Origin: Candidatus Methanomassiliicoccus intestinalis Issoire-Mx1
GTDB lineage: Archaea > Thermoplasmatota > Thermoplasmata > Methanomassiliicoccales > Methanomassiliicoccaceae
DNA: 64,000 nucleotides
Reading direction: 5' to 3'
Assembly: GCF_000404225.1 (NCBI RefSeq)
Contig: NC_021353.1
Span: 1,674,001 to 1,738,000, forward strand
The position numbers and the translations under genes were made by a program. A model generated the notes under the pieces. It was not told where the DNA came from and ran no database searches. It saw nothing but the letters and a program-made list of their open reading frames with translations. How positions within the stretch are numbered: the first letter of the stretch is position 1; each line of letters opens with the position of its first letter. Below, piece by piece: positions 6,174 through 15,255 of the stretch.

Positions 6174-6434
6174 ATGGAAGAAAATATACGGATTAGCGAA
6201 AGCTCTCAAGATATAGAACTTGAGAGTAAAGACTCGCTGGCAGAGATGAAAGAGTATCTGAGAAAGCCTGTGCTGCTTGAGAATCTCGCATCGGGAACCG
6301 AAGTATGCCTCAGATGCGGTAAAAATGAATGGAAGCTAAAACTCAAATCAGGCATTGACTGTTTTATAGCTCAGTGCGCAGGTTGCGGGCTTGAGAAATT
6401 CTTTGAATGTTGGTATCCTGAAGGTGATGAATGA
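6174..6434 (+). CDS. Zinc-ribbon-like hypothetical protein, second member of duplicated cassette
   Basis: The start at ATG 6174 follows a strong GGAGGAAAG, identical to the site before the gene at 3927. The 86-residue product begins MEENIRISESSQ and has CLRCGKNEWK (about residue 49) and CAGCGLEKFF (about residue 71), i.e. two CxxC pairs that should hold zinc. Ends YPEGDE. The shared ends with the 3927 protein and the different middle suggest domain exchange. Stop overlaps the next start. Confidence 0.7.
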   Translation: MEENIRISESSQDIELESKDSLAEMKEYLRKPVLLENLASGTEVCLRCGKNEWKLKLKSGIDCFIAQCAGCGLEKFFECWYPEGDE

Positions 6435-6709
6435 TGTCGGTCTGGCACATAAAAGGTGAAGATGCTGCCGAAAGACTTCTTAAAGACAATATTCTGCAAA
6501 TACCCCAACCCTGGATGCCATTCTTCAATTTTGAGCTTGCAGTGTCTGTTGAACCGGAATCTGGAGATATCATAGACATTGATAGTGATGATGGAACTCC
6601 CAGACGCTTCATGCTTAGAAGAATAAGACAGATTTATGAGGCAATGGATGGTGAAGAGACTGCTGTAAAAAATTACGACTGCCAGTATGTTGAACTGATC
6701 GACCCCTGA
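6434..6709 (+). CDS. Hypothetical protein of the duplicated cassette
   Basis: A 91-residue acidic protein beginning MSVWHIKGEDAAERLLKDN, with no recognised domain. ATG at 6431 or 6434 overlaps the stop of the zinc-ribbon gene; 6434 matches the arrangement in the truncated copy at 4238. Lies directly upstream of the integrase, so it may share its transcript. Confidence 0.65.
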   Translation: MSVWHIKGEDAAERLLKDNILQIPQPWMPFFNFELAVSVEPESGDIIDIDSDDGTPRRFMLRRIRQIYEAMDGEETAVKNYDCQYVELIDP

Positions 6710-6721
6710 AGGTGTGTCTGG

Positions 6722-7663
6722 ATGGGAAGATATCCAACGACTATTGAAACGTGTACAGAGAAACTTTGCGAGCATATCAAAAATGAAGAGTTTGCAATGG
6801 ATTCCACAGTTAGATATTATCGGAACCAAGTCCAATGCGTTTTCAGAATCTTACACCAGCGAGACGAGACACTACTTCCATACACAGTTACAAAAGACGA
6901 TGTGAAGTGGCTTCTAGATACTCTGATTGACGGCGAGTATGCAGTAAATACTATCAAGGGGTATATGCAGGCTCTTAGGCGTATCTGCATATTTTACAAC
7001 AACACAGCAGTACATGAAACAAAATACAGACTGCAATACGACACGAGACCTAACGCTGACTGGCTGACTCTTGAACAGGGTGAACAGCTTGTAGCTGTTA
7101 AGAAAACCGTACCGCAAGAGCTTGTAATACATCTTGAGTTATGTACAGGATTGAGAAGAGTTGAGGTTGCTAGGCTCAAGACAAGTTCAATCAAAAATGG
7201 GTATCTAGATGTTCTTGGAAAAGGAAGAATGGGAGGGAAGCCCAGAGTCGTTCCGTTCCATAAGGACACTCAGAAGATTGTAAACATGTATGCGGAGTAC
7301 AGGCACGGCCTTGTAACAAGATCAATGAATCATTGGGGAGCGGATGTTGACATTCCAGATCAGTTCATGATTTGGATAGATGAAAACGATGTTCTGCACC
7401 CTTATTCAACAGTTAAAACAACTGGCATAGATAAAATCGTTGCTGGTGTTGAAAGGAGCCTGCCTTTCCATTTTTCAAATCATACATTGCGTCGAACCTT
7501 TGGTCGCACTCTTCACAAAGCTAAAGCACCTCTCGTATCCATAATGAAACTGCTTGGACACGATGATGTAAAGACGACAATTCAGTATCTTGGATTGAAT
7601 TTTGATGATATGACGGAGGCAATGGAATTGTCTCCGTTTAGCTATGAATTTTCTACAGAATAA
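6722..7663 (+). CDS. Tyrosine recombinase / integrase
   Basis: A 313-residue protein of usual XerC/D-like length. A SAM-like N-terminal core-binding domain (about 1-105) is followed by the catalytic domain with CTGLRRVEVARLK (Arg I), GKGRMGGKPRVVPF (Lys), HTLRRTFG (H-x-x-R) and LGHDDVKTTIQYLG (His and nucleophilic Tyr). All catalytic residues are present, so the enzyme should be active. It probably integrates and excises the accessory element and marks its right side. Short spacing from the upstream gene suggests co-expression. Confidence 0.88.
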   Translation: MGRYPTTIETCTEKLCEHIKNEEFAMDSTVRYYRNQVQCVFRILHQRDETLLPYTVTKDDVKWLLDTLIDGEYAVNTIKGYMQALRRICIFYNNTAVHETKYRLQYDTRPNADWLTLEQGEQLVAVKKTVPQELVIHLELCTGLRRVEVARLKTSSIKNGYLDVLGKGRMGGKPRVVPFHKDTQKIVNMYAEYRHGLVTRSMNHWGADVDIPDQFMIWIDENDVLHPYSTVKTTGIDKIVAGVERSLPFHFSNHTLRRTFGRTLHKAKAPLVSIMKLLGHDDVKTTIQYLGLNFDDMTEAMELSPFSYEFSTE

Positions 7664-7674
7664 AAGGTGAAAAA

Positions 7675-7761
7675 ATGATTATAGAACATCATAAATTAAT
7701 ATACTGGCTAAGTACCAAAACAAACCCATTCGGACGGACCCACCAATTTACCAACTATTAA
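7675..7761 (+). CDS. Possible 28-aa micro-ORF after the integrase
   Basis: ATG preceded by AAAGGTGAAA, a good ribosome-binding site, with the stop at 7759. The peptide begins MIIEHHKLIYWLSTKTNPFG and has no recognised family. It could also be the far end of a gene disrupted by integration, or non-coding sequence holding the attachment site. Confidence 0.3.
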   Translation: MIIEHHKLIYWLSTKTNPFGRTHQFTNY

Positions 7762-7852
7762 TTTTTAGCAGAACAATTGCACATTCTCAGGTTTAATGAA
7801 AATAAGCAGATTGTTTGAGTGTAAAATCTGAGGGATAAAAATATGAAAAATT

Positions 7853-7875
7853 GATCTGGAACAATAGTCCAGATC
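7853..7875 (-). terminator. Hairpin terminator after echF
   Basis: Perfect 8-bp stem GATCTGGA/TCCAGATC with a 7-base loop. On the minus strand it is followed by an AATTTTTC run. It lies 12 bases beyond the echF stop. Confidence 0.65.
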
Positions 7876-7887
7876 AGTAGATTAGAA

Positions 7888-8283
7888 TTATGCTTCTGTT
7901 TTTTCTTTATCAGGCAATGGAATCTCAAATACATCTGTAACTTTTTCTACATTCGGCGGAGTGTACGAAGGTGCCATTGCTAAGCATTTTTTAGGACATG
8001 CTTCAACACAAGATTCGCATTGAATGCATGACATCCGGTTGATTGTCCAGATTTTGCCTTTGCGGTCTACAGAAATTGCATTCGTGGGACATTTACGAGC
8101 ACAGATCCCGCATAAGATGCAGTTTTCCTCGATGATGCTGACATGTCCCCTGGTGCGTTCAGTCCATTCCCTAGGCACTGCTGGATACATTGCAGTTGCA
8201 GGTTTTTTGAACAGACTTTTGAGCACGGTTTTAGCCATTTTAAAAGATGCCAATCCCATCACCGCTCCGTACAGCTTATACAT
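7888..8283 (-). CDS. echF: Ech hydrogenase subunit F (2x[4Fe-4S] ferredoxin type)
   Basis: A 131-residue NuoI-like subunit. Two cluster motifs, CILCGICARKCPTNA (about residue 56) and CIQCESCVEACPKKC (about residue 85), pass electrons between ferredoxin and the hydrogenase small subunit. Length matches EchF. Last gene of the operon; it overlaps the end of echE by 25 bases, so expression is probably translationally coupled. A terminator follows. Confidence 0.85.
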   Translation of the reverse strand: MYKLYGAVMGLASFKMAKTVLKSLFKKPATAMYPAVPREWTERTRGHVSIIEENCILCGICARKCPTNAISVDRKGKIWTINRMSCIQCESCVEACPKKCLAMAPSYTPPNVEKVTDVFEIPLPDKEKTEA

Positions 8284-9338
8284 GGATCAATCGTCAGGAT
8301 CAGCATGGAAACGTCCGTAAGATCGCAGCCCTGCAGAGTCTTTACCATTGCAGGGATATTTGCGTTGGTAGGTGTTCTTACACGCATTCTCTGAAGATAT
8401 TTTGTTCCATTTCCCTGCACATAATAGAATGCTTCACCTCTAGGCTGTTCTACTCTCACAATAAATTCTTTAGATGGTGGCATTCCTTTGACAGGTACAT
8501 CGACTGGTCCCTGAGGAAGCTCAAGCATGATTCTTTCAATAAGATCCAGTGATTGGAAAATCTCCCTGATCCTTACTTTGCATCGTGCATAGCAATCCCC
8601 TTCTTCCTCTAGAATGGGCTTGAATCCCAGATCCAGATATTTTCCGATACCGGTTAATCTGATATCATTGTTAACTCCAGAACCACGAGCTACCGGCCCT
8701 ACTGCGCAAAGATCTATAGCTTCTGACTTAGAAAGCCACCCTACTCCGCATAACCTGTTCTTTACTGAGACATCATCAAAAACATTGGTTATTGATTTGA
8801 TCTCGGCCCTTAGATCCTTTATGGTTTTCAGGATCTCGTTCTGCATATCTGGAGTTATATCTTTCCGTAATCCGCCGACTTTACAGATAGAAAAGATTAC
8901 TCGACCTCCAGTAGTTTTTTCGAACAGATCTAGAACTCTTTCGCGGAGTCTCCAGCAATGCATAAACAAGCTTTCGAATCCAAGTCCGTCTGCCAGAAGC
9001 CCTAACCACAATAAATGGCTGTGAACTCTAGAAAGTTCATGGAATGCAGTTCTTAAATAATCTGCACGATCTGGTATCTCAACATCCATGAGCCCTTCAA
9101 CGGCTAAGGTGTATCCCCAGCCATGACCAAAACTGCAGATTCCACAGATTCTCTCGATTACGTAGAACATTTCATTGTAATCTTTTGTTTCTGTTAATTT
9201 TTCCAAACCCCTGTGGACATATCCGATTGAGGGGATGGCTCGGATCACTTTCTCATCTTGTATTTCAAGATCAAGATGCACTGGTTCAGGAAGTACTGGG
9301 TGCTGTGGTCCAAACGGAATGATCGTACTCTTTCCCAT
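8259..9338 (-). CDS. echE: Ech hydrogenase large subunit
   Basis: A [NiFe] large-subunit/NuoD-like protein of about 359 residues. Both nickel-ligand motifs are intact: RICGICSFGH near the N-terminus and DPCISC at the C-terminus. This separates it from the Fpo/Nuo D subunits, which lack these cysteines, so it should be a real hydrogenase. The C-terminal tail after DPCISC is very short (TER), so it does not look like a form needing long-tail proteolytic maturation. I chose ATG 9338 because AGGAGG lies 9 bases upstream; the ATG at 9347 abuts that site. Confidence 0.88.
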   Translation of the reverse strand: MGKSTIIPFGPQHPVLPEPVHLDLEIQDEKVIRAIPSIGYVHRGLEKLTETKDYNEMFYVIERICGICSFGHGWGYTLAVEGLMDVEIPDRADYLRTAFHELSRVHSHLLWLGLLADGLGFESLFMHCWRLRERVLDLFEKTTGGRVIFSICKVGGLRKDITPDMQNEILKTIKDLRAEIKSITNVFDDVSVKNRLCGVGWLSKSEAIDLCAVGPVARGSGVNNDIRLTGIGKYLDLGFKPILEEEGDCYARCKVRIREIFQSLDLIERIMLELPQGPVDVPVKGMPPSKEFIVRVEQPRGEAFYYVQGNGTKYLQRMRVRTPTNANIPAMVKTLQGCDLTDVSMLILTIDPCISCTER

Positions 9339-9339
9339 T

Positions 9340-9720
9340 TTATGCATCCTCCTTTTCAGACTCTGCCTGTTGTTTCCAGGGTGTTGGCTTAGACAATTTG
9401 AAGAAGTTTCCGTGATAGTCTAATTTGCTGTCTGTAAAGTTTATTCCGAACAGATCGTGTATCTCATTCTCGTAAATGAATGCCGGCCAATAAATTTCGG
9501 TTATACTTGGTATACTGGCTTCGTATGAAACTGTTAATTTCAAATTTTGAAGAGAGAGATCTTTATCCAAGGAATAGAGAAGTTCCATTTCATCTCCCTT
9601 AGGGGTCCCGCATATCTGTCCCAGCCTGTATCCTTCAGAGTTAAGCTCCCTGATTTTTTGAAGTAATTCTGAAGTATCAATCTGAATGAAGTTTTGAATT
9701 GTATAGATAGCATCTTTCAT
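9340..9720 (-). CDS. echD: Ech hydrogenase subunit D
   Basis: A 126-residue NuoC-like protein, the usual EchD size. It contains the family's typical stretch ending ..YWPAFIYENEIHDLFGINF. No cofactor expected; it is a structural part of the peripheral arm. Start overlaps the stop of echC by four bases (ATGA), and its 3' end contains the echE ribosome-binding site. Confidence 0.8.
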   Translation of the reverse strand: MKDAIYTIQNFIQIDTSELLQKIRELNSEGYRLGQICGTPKGDEMELLYSLDKDLSLQNLKLTVSYEASIPSITEIYWPAFIYENEIHDLFGINFTDSKLDYHGNFFKLSKPTPWKQQAESEKEDA

Positions 9721-10163
9721 TTTGAAGCCTCCTTTGCAGACTCTGATAATTTTCGTTTTTCTTCTAAGATGCCCAATCCTTTCACAACGCCATCAATTAT
9801 AGCTTCTGGTCGTGCTGCACATCCTGGAACATAAACATCTACAGGTATTACAGTGTCCACTCCACCCATAACATTGTAGCAATCTCTGAAAATTCCACCA
9901 GAATTTGCGCATATGCCGATAGCAATTACAACTTTTGGATCTGGCATCTGTTCATAGATCTGTTTTATGACCTCTTTGTTTTGTTCATTCACAGAGCCAG
10001 TGATGAGGAATACATCGGCTTGTTTGGGATCTCCAGTATTTATTATCCCAAATCTCTCTACATCATACACAGGAGTTAAGCAAGCTAATACCTCTATGTC
10101 GCATCCATTACAGCTAGATCCATCGTAGTGTATTACCCATGGGGATTTTGATAAGTATGTCAT
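9717..10163 (-). CDS. echC: Ech hydrogenase small subunit
   Basis: A 148-residue NuoB-like protein that should bind the proximal [4Fe-4S] cluster. Cys ligands are visible in SSCNGCDIE (about residues 17-20), GICANSGG (about 85) and VPGCAARPE (about 120). Typical short EchC length without a signal peptide, so the active site faces the cytoplasm. Middle gene of the operon. Confidence 0.86.
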   Translation of the reverse strand: MTYLSKSPWVIHYDGSSCNGCDIEVLACLTPVYDVERFGIINTGDPKQADVFLITGSVNEQNKEVIKQIYEQMPDPKVVIAIGICANSGGIFRDCYNVMGGVDTVIPVDVYVPGCAARPEAIIDGVVKGLGILEEKRKLSESAKEASK

Positions 10164-10174
10164 TTAACTCCTCC

Positions 10175-11047
10175 TTACTGCAGTATCATTAACGCACCGA
10201 CATTGATTACACCTAAAGCAATGGCTACTACCCATGAACTTTTCAGTGCAACCTGCCATTTCATTCTTGCAAAACAATTGTCTATGACAATCTCCAGGAA
10301 GTATGCCAGAATACATACGACTATTCCAACAACATAACCTACAATAGTTCCGTTGCAGAAGAACAGGAACACGAATCCCAGCAACATGATATTTTCATAC
10401 CAATGAGAGATTTCTACAGCAGCTAAGGAGCGTCCTGAGAATTCAGTTGTTAAACCTCTCACTAAGTCTTGGTGAGCATGATGAGACATGCTGAGATCAA
10501 ATGGAGACTTTCTGAATTTTATAGTCAGTATGAACAGGAATCCGATGAATATACCTATCAGATAAATGAACGGCATCTCGTCGCCGGATAGTATTGCATC
10601 GACCTGGAAACTGCCTGATACAAGATAGAATCCTATCGCAGTCAGCAGAACCATCGGTTCATACGCCATCATTTGGTATAGTTCTCTTTCCGCCCCAATC
10701 TGAGAATAGGGCGAATATGAAGAAAATGCTGCAACTATCAGGAATACATTCGCCAGCGTAAGTGCGAAGATTACCAGCAGCAGATCTCCCCCAGAGAAGA
10801 AGATACATCCAGTTATGATTATGAAGAGCAAAAAGCACATTACATAGAAATCCTGGACCTTGTTTGGAGTGATCTGATCCTTTTCCAGGAATTTGCGTAC
10901 ATCATAATATGGCTGCAGTATGGATGGGCCGACTCTGCCCTGCATCCTTGCACTTATTTTTCTGTCAACGCCGGCCAACAGACAGCCCAGTATCGGAGCT
11001 AGAACAAGATACCCAATTACGAGTATGATCATTGAAATAGTACTCAT
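10175..11047 (-). CDS. echB: Ech hydrogenase membrane subunit B
   Basis: A 290-residue NuoH-like membrane protein with about eight hydrophobic segments. The region with DRKISARMQGRVGPSILQPY is the conserved cytoplasmic loop of the family, and the charged helix with FRKSPFDLSMSHHAHQDLVR is also typical. It joins the hydrogenase arm to the ion pump. Its start overlaps the end of echA by four bases. Confidence 0.86.
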   Translation of the reverse strand: MSTISMIILVIGYLVLAPILGCLLAGVDRKISARMQGRVGPSILQPYYDVRKFLEKDQITPNKVQDFYVMCFLLFIIITGCIFFSGGDLLLVIFALTLANVFLIVAAFSSYSPYSQIGAERELYQMMAYEPMVLLTAIGFYLVSGSFQVDAILSGDEMPFIYLIGIFIGFLFILTIKFRKSPFDLSMSHHAHQDLVRGLTTEFSGRSLAAVEISHWYENIMLLGFVFLFFCNGTIVGYVVGIVVCILAYFLEIVIDNCFARMKWQVALKSSWVVAIALGVINVGALMILQ

Positions 11048-12954
11048 GCTACACCCCCCAGAATCAAAATGATTGCAGCGAGAATTGTTATTATGGTGAT
11101 CACCAGACCGAATTTGTTTATCCTGTCTTCACCAAACCAGCCTTCCATGTACCAATTTCTGAGAGAAACCTGAGTCTCGCAGTTCATTGCACCAGTGAAG
11201 GAAAGATTGTTTCCAGTGTTTACTCCACACATATATGTCGGCACAATCTTCTTGTTCGTCTTTCCAAGAAATGGAATAGGAAGTAAGAGGACTAATGCCA
11301 GCATAGCTAACAGGATATACATGTTTCCAGATCCAAGCGCTGCAATAACAGAGCCCCCGGCTGTGAATACAGTTCCGAGATATGGCATTACCATATACTC
11401 AGAGATCAGCGGGAATGTAAGACATGTTACAATGACCAGTGCTGCTAGTGCCCCGAGAACGACCCATTCTTCTCTATGGACTGTTTTTTCAACATTATCT
11501 TTATTAGACACGATAGCAACCAATTTTCCCAGCCATTTGGTCCAGTAGAATGCAGTAACCGCACTTCCAAAGCAGATGCATATGATTAGAATGATGCTTT
11601 GAGAGTCGACAAATGCTGTCATTGCCTGCCATTTTGACACGAGCATACCGAAAGGTGCCAGAAACATTCCTGCAATGCCGATAATCATTAACATCGCGAG
11701 TTTCGGCATTTCACAGAAAAGTCCGTCCATGTCTTCGATATTTCTGCTTCCTATATGATGCTCAGCTGTTCCTACACAAAGGAACAGAAGTGATTTTGTA
11801 ATTGCATGGAAGATCATTAACATTATTCCAGCCCAGACGGCAGCTTCTACTCCAACACCGCCGCATGCTACAATCAGTCCCAGGTTAGCGATTGTAGAAT
11901 ATGCAAGCACCCTCTTTGCATTGCTCTGTGAGATAGCAGCCATTGAAGCTAAGAGGAAGGTTACACCTCCAACGATCATAACCATCTCACCTGCAATATT
12001 GTCGTGCAGAACTGGAGACAGTTTGAGTATCAGAAATACACCGGCTTTTACCATTGTTGATGAATGCAGTAATGCAGATGTCGGAGTAGGAGCAACCATT
12101 GCACCGAGTAACCAACTGTGGAATGGCATCTGCGCTGCTTTTACAATACCAGCTAATGAAAGCAGAGCGATTGGCAGAAGAACAGTGATGCTTTCTGTTC
12201 CAAGTTCTAAAAGCTTGTTGAATTCTAGAATGTCATGCTCAGAGCCAATTATCACTATTGCAAATACAAATGCTAACCCGCCAATCAAATTGAGAACTAA
12301 CTGCAGGAATGAGTTTCTTACTGCTTCATCAGTCTTGGTGTAGCCAATAAGGAAGAATGAACAGAGTGTTGTAATCTCCCAGAAGAAGAACATCCAAACA
12401 AGGCTATTTGATGTTACAATTCCAAACATTGCAGAGAGGAACACAAACATCAGGAAGAAAAACCAATATCTCCGATCTGGCTCACCCTCATGATGATGCT
12501 GGAAATCTTTCATGTATCCAACTGCATAAACGGTAATTAAGCTCCCGATTATGCCGATGATTAAAACCATTATAGATGACAGCCCATCGATGTACAGGTA
12601 ATTGGATATTGAGATATCATGCCCTTTTGTAAGTTCGAACCATGTCATCAAAGGCGTCTGGATAAGCGCTAAAATTGAAACGAGATATTTCTTATGCTTA
12701 ATACCTAAATAGAAGATAACAATTCCAAGACAGACCTCAGTTATCAGCATCAGATAATCAACAATTTCATTTTCAAAATCAAAGAGTACCGTTCCGCCAT
12801 CAATATATTCGATTGCAACATAGATCGATGCTATCGCAATAATAGCGGCAGAGACCTTTACAATGATGCTCCTGATTTTTTCATTTCTAAAAACAAGCAA
12901 TATCGCCGCTACGATGAGCGGAAACAGCAAGAGGAACAATATATCATACATCAT
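11044..12954 (-). CDS. echA: Ech hydrogenase antiporter-like subunit A
   Basis: A 636-residue NuoL/MrpA-like ion pump, with many hydrophobic helices across the whole length. Conserved features visible are the WMFFFWEITTLCSFFLIGYT helix with Glu, a Lys in GIVKAAQMPFHSWLLGAMVA, and PTPTSALLHSSTMVKAGVFL. It should couple ferredoxin-dependent H2 turnover to H+ or Na+ transport. First gene of ech; MM start, either ATG possible. An AT-rich promoter region (GAAATATATTATG on the minus strand, about 13060) lies upstream. Confidence 0.86.
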   Translation of the reverse strand: MMYDILFLLLFPLIVAAILLVFRNEKIRSIIVKVSAAIIAIASIYVAIEYIDGGTVLFDFENEIVDYLMLITEVCLGIVIFYLGIKHKKYLVSILALIQTPLMTWFELTKGHDISISNYLYIDGLSSIMVLIIGIIGSLITVYAVGYMKDFQHHHEGEPDRRYWFFFLMFVFLSAMFGIVTSNSLVWMFFFWEITTLCSFFLIGYTKTDEAVRNSFLQLVLNLIGGLAFVFAIVIIGSEHDILEFNKLLELGTESITVLLPIALLSLAGIVKAAQMPFHSWLLGAMVAPTPTSALLHSSTMVKAGVFLILKLSPVLHDNIAGEMVMIVGGVTFLLASMAAISQSNAKRVLAYSTIANLGLIVACGGVGVEAAVWAGIMLMIFHAITKSLLFLCVGTAEHHIGSRNIEDMDGLFCEMPKLAMLMIIGIAGMFLAPFGMLVSKWQAMTAFVDSQSIILIICICFGSAVTAFYWTKWLGKLVAIVSNKDNVEKTVHREEWVVLGALAALVIVTCLTFPLISEYMVMPYLGTVFTAGGSVIAALGSGNMYILLAMLALVLLLPIPFLGKTNKKIVPTYMCGVNTGNNLSFTGAMNCETQVSLRNWYMEGWFGEDRINKFGLVITIITILAAIILILGGVA

Positions 12955-13219
12955 CTCAGATCCAATTTAGTCGTTTGCAAACCTTTTCGTGAGTACATAA
13001 AACTATCTAAAGCACCGGGTCAACCAGTGTCATGGATCAAAAGACGACCAGATAAAAACAAAATACATAATATATTTCAGGATTTATAATCTAATCTGCG
13101 CTGCATTGATACATCACATTCGTGTTAATAACTAAATTAGATTACATATCGATATTAATCATTTTTAAAAAAAGAGGGCATTGTCCAACACATATAAACA
13201 ACAATAAAACGTGTGCTGC
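12955..13219. other. Intergenic: ech promoter region
   Basis: Between two minus-strand genes. Holds likely ech TATA elements on the minus strand (about 13060-13075) and the 3' region of the reductase gene. No further gene seen. Confidence 0.4.
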
Positions 13220-14428
13220 TTACGAATTGAAAACGGGCGGTTCCGGGACTAATGGATGCCCGAATGATGTTGTCAAGGCAGTTGGGAGTCGTTTAAAACA
13301 GACAGAAAACAGCTTAGTCCAGTCACATTTTCCAAGAACGTATTCGATGCAGGTTTTCTGTATCATTGCATCAGAGCTGAACTCTTTAACCAGTGATGGT
13401 ATGTTACAGAAACCAGCAGACAGCGCAATCAATCTGGCAGCTAGATTTGAAGATCTCAGATACGGAAAAATATCAGTCTTCAGCCTTTTCCCGTATGCAT
13501 CCGATATTGAAACGTCATGGCGGATGAAATCTACAGCGGCTTCGCCGGCATCCAGCCCTGAGAGTATAGCATACGTAAATCCTTCTCCGGAGAGAGGACT
13601 CGCTAAACCTGCAGCATCACCAATTGCCATACATCTTTTTGTATAGACTTTATCACGTACGGAATAGGGAATCGGATGTGCGGTCAGATCCTCACTGGAT
13701 GATACGTGAAACTGTGAATCAATGTGTTTACAGATCTTATCCATTGAACATTTCAGATAGTCTGTGGGATAAGCGATTCCACCAACTCCAATGTTTACCT
13801 GATTTTTTCTTGGAAACGCCCATCCATAAGATGGGAATCGATCCCTGAGTCTTGGTTTCTGAGGAGAACGACCGATTGTGTATATCACAAAGCAGTCTCC
13901 TGGATCATCATCCACATTCAAATTTTGAGATATTGCAATAGCTCTGGAATTTGGCAGAGGTGCACCAAATAATGAGTTTGATACTCTGCTTGAAGCTCCC
14001 TCTGCAACAATGAATAGCTTAGAAGAGACTGTTTCGTTTTCATATGTTATGTTTACACGATCATCTTTTTCTACAGCCTTTAAAACCCGGCTGCCAGTAA
14101 TCGATTCAGCGCCTGCATCCACAGCGCGGTTAAGCAAAAATGTATCAAATGATTCCCGTTTAACAGTAACCGCAACTCGTGTATCTGATTTTATTTCGAT
14201 GGACTCACTGCCCATTACAAATTTAGCGCCATAAATCTCTTTTTCAATTAAACTAGAAGAGAAATCAGGCACTAATGAAGACGCACGCTCTAACAAACCG
14301 CCGGCACAGCATTTTTTTCTAGGAAATGGATCTTTGTCAATCATTAAGACTTTTAATCCAGAAGCTGCACATTTATATGCGGCATTAGAGCCCGCAGGCC
14401 CGCAACCAGATATCACTACATCGTACAT
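13220..14428 (-). CDS. Geranylgeranyl reductase family flavoprotein
   Basis: A 402-residue FAD-dependent oxidoreductase. The N-terminal Rossmann motif (VVISGCGPAGSNAAYKCAAS), the PRKKCCAGGL segment and the second FAD motif MAIGDAAGLASPLSGEGFTY match the family that saturates isoprenoid chains of archaeal lipids or quinones. PYSVRDKV is a further family-like stretch. Substrate cannot be told: archaeol precursor reduction is likely but several paralogues usually exist. It is followed by a DUF2064 gene 41 bases upstream on the same strand, possibly the same transcript. Confidence 0.8.
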   Translation of the reverse strand: MYDVVISGCGPAGSNAAYKCAASGLKVLMIDKDPFPRKKCCAGGLLERASSLVPDFSSSLIEKEIYGAKFVMGSESIEIKSDTRVAVTVKRESFDTFLLNRAVDAGAESITGSRVLKAVEKDDRVNITYENETVSSKLFIVAEGASSRVSNSLFGAPLPNSRAIAISQNLNVDDDPGDCFVIYTIGRSPQKPRLRDRFPSYGWAFPRKNQVNIGVGGIAYPTDYLKCSMDKICKHIDSQFHVSSSEDLTAHPIPYSVRDKVYTKRCMAIGDAAGLASPLSGEGFTYAILSGLDAGEAAVDFIRHDVSISDAYGKRLKTDIFPYLRSSNLAARLIALSAGFCNIPSLVKEFSSDAMIQKTCIEYVLGKCDWTKLFSVCFKRLPTALTTSFGHPLVPEPPVFNS

Positions 14429-14469
14429 ATCAATGTGATTTCCTGAAGCATCAATACTATTAATCTATT

Positions 14470-15165
14470 TTATACACCACATGAAGACTTGCTGACGAGA
14501 TTTGTTTCTGATAAAATTTTCATAGTGTGCGATGATTGGAACTTTGGATTCCTCTTATCTCTCAGAAGAGATCTTAGATTTGCAATGGTGTCAATATCTG
14601 GCCATGGTGACAAAAGATAAATCTTCATGCCTCCAAGCTTCTCTGCTGTATCTGCAAATGCCATATCTGTACCCCAGGAGATGTTGTCAAAAGCAGATTC
14701 CCTAAAAGATTCTTCAGAAAAACCAATTAGATTGTACCCACCGTCCACTGAAGGACCGATTACAACATCACTGTCTTTGAATGAGTATATTGCTTCCATA
14801 ACCTCTTCAGCAGGGATATCAGGAATATCACTCACCAACACCATGACGTTCTTCTCACCTCTTGAAAAAGCATCCACGAATGTATTTTTAACACGTTCGA
14901 TCGGCGTATCTCCCCTTTGGGCATATATATCGACATTTCTGTCTAGCCATTCAGATACGTCCGAATTTTCAGGATATAGAGAAATTGCATATCGCAGATC
15001 TGATGAATCCAGAGTATCCAATATGTCATGTACAAAAGCTCTGTACAGCCTAATCGTAAGATCTTTACCCAGCTCTTCTGCGATCCGATGTTTGGTGTCA
15101 TCGGAGTTGTTTACTAGCAGGATTACCTGTACTCCTCTGTAGTCTGTGGTGCCTATTTCAGTCAT
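14470..15165 (-). CDS. DUF2064 GT-A-like nucleotidyl/glycosyltransferase
   Basis: A 231-residue protein. An N-terminal strand-helix (VQVILLVNNSDDTKHRIAEE), the QRGDTPIERVKNTFVDAF stretch, the VMVLVSDIPDIPAEEVMEA acidic motif and the DVVIGPSVDGGYNLIGF motif are those of the DUF2064 (TIGR04282) GT-A superfamily, related to CofC. The D-x-P motif should bind a metal-nucleotide. The substrate is unknown; it is often found near lipid or radical-SAM genes. Confidence 0.75.
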   Translation of the reverse strand: MTEIGTTDYRGVQVILLVNNSDDTKHRIAEELGKDLTIRLYRAFVHDILDTLDSSDLRYAISLYPENSDVSEWLDRNVDIYAQRGDTPIERVKNTFVDAFSRGEKNVMVLVSDIPDIPAEEVMEAIYSFKDSDVVIGPSVDGGYNLIGFSEESFRESAFDNISWGTDMAFADTAEKLGGMKIYLLSPWPDIDTIANLRSLLRDKRNPKFQSSHTMKILSETNLVSKSSCGV

Positions 15166-15255
15166 AGATAAGATATGTATTGTGGGTACTGGCTCTTGAT
15201 ATAACTTTCCAATGATTAGATGATATCAATTTTGATTTTAAGAACAGAATACACT

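Noticed and set aside
1..7850. CRISPR array or Cas genes in the accessory region
   Set aside because: No regularly spaced repeats; the TGAGCC repeats are short and irregularly spaced, and no Cas-like proteins were seen.
7888..12954. Reading the six-gene operon as Fpo/Nuo-like dehydrogenase
   Set aside because: EchE keeps both CxxC nickel-binding motifs and the gene set is exactly EchA-F; Fpo has more subunits and lacks these cysteines.
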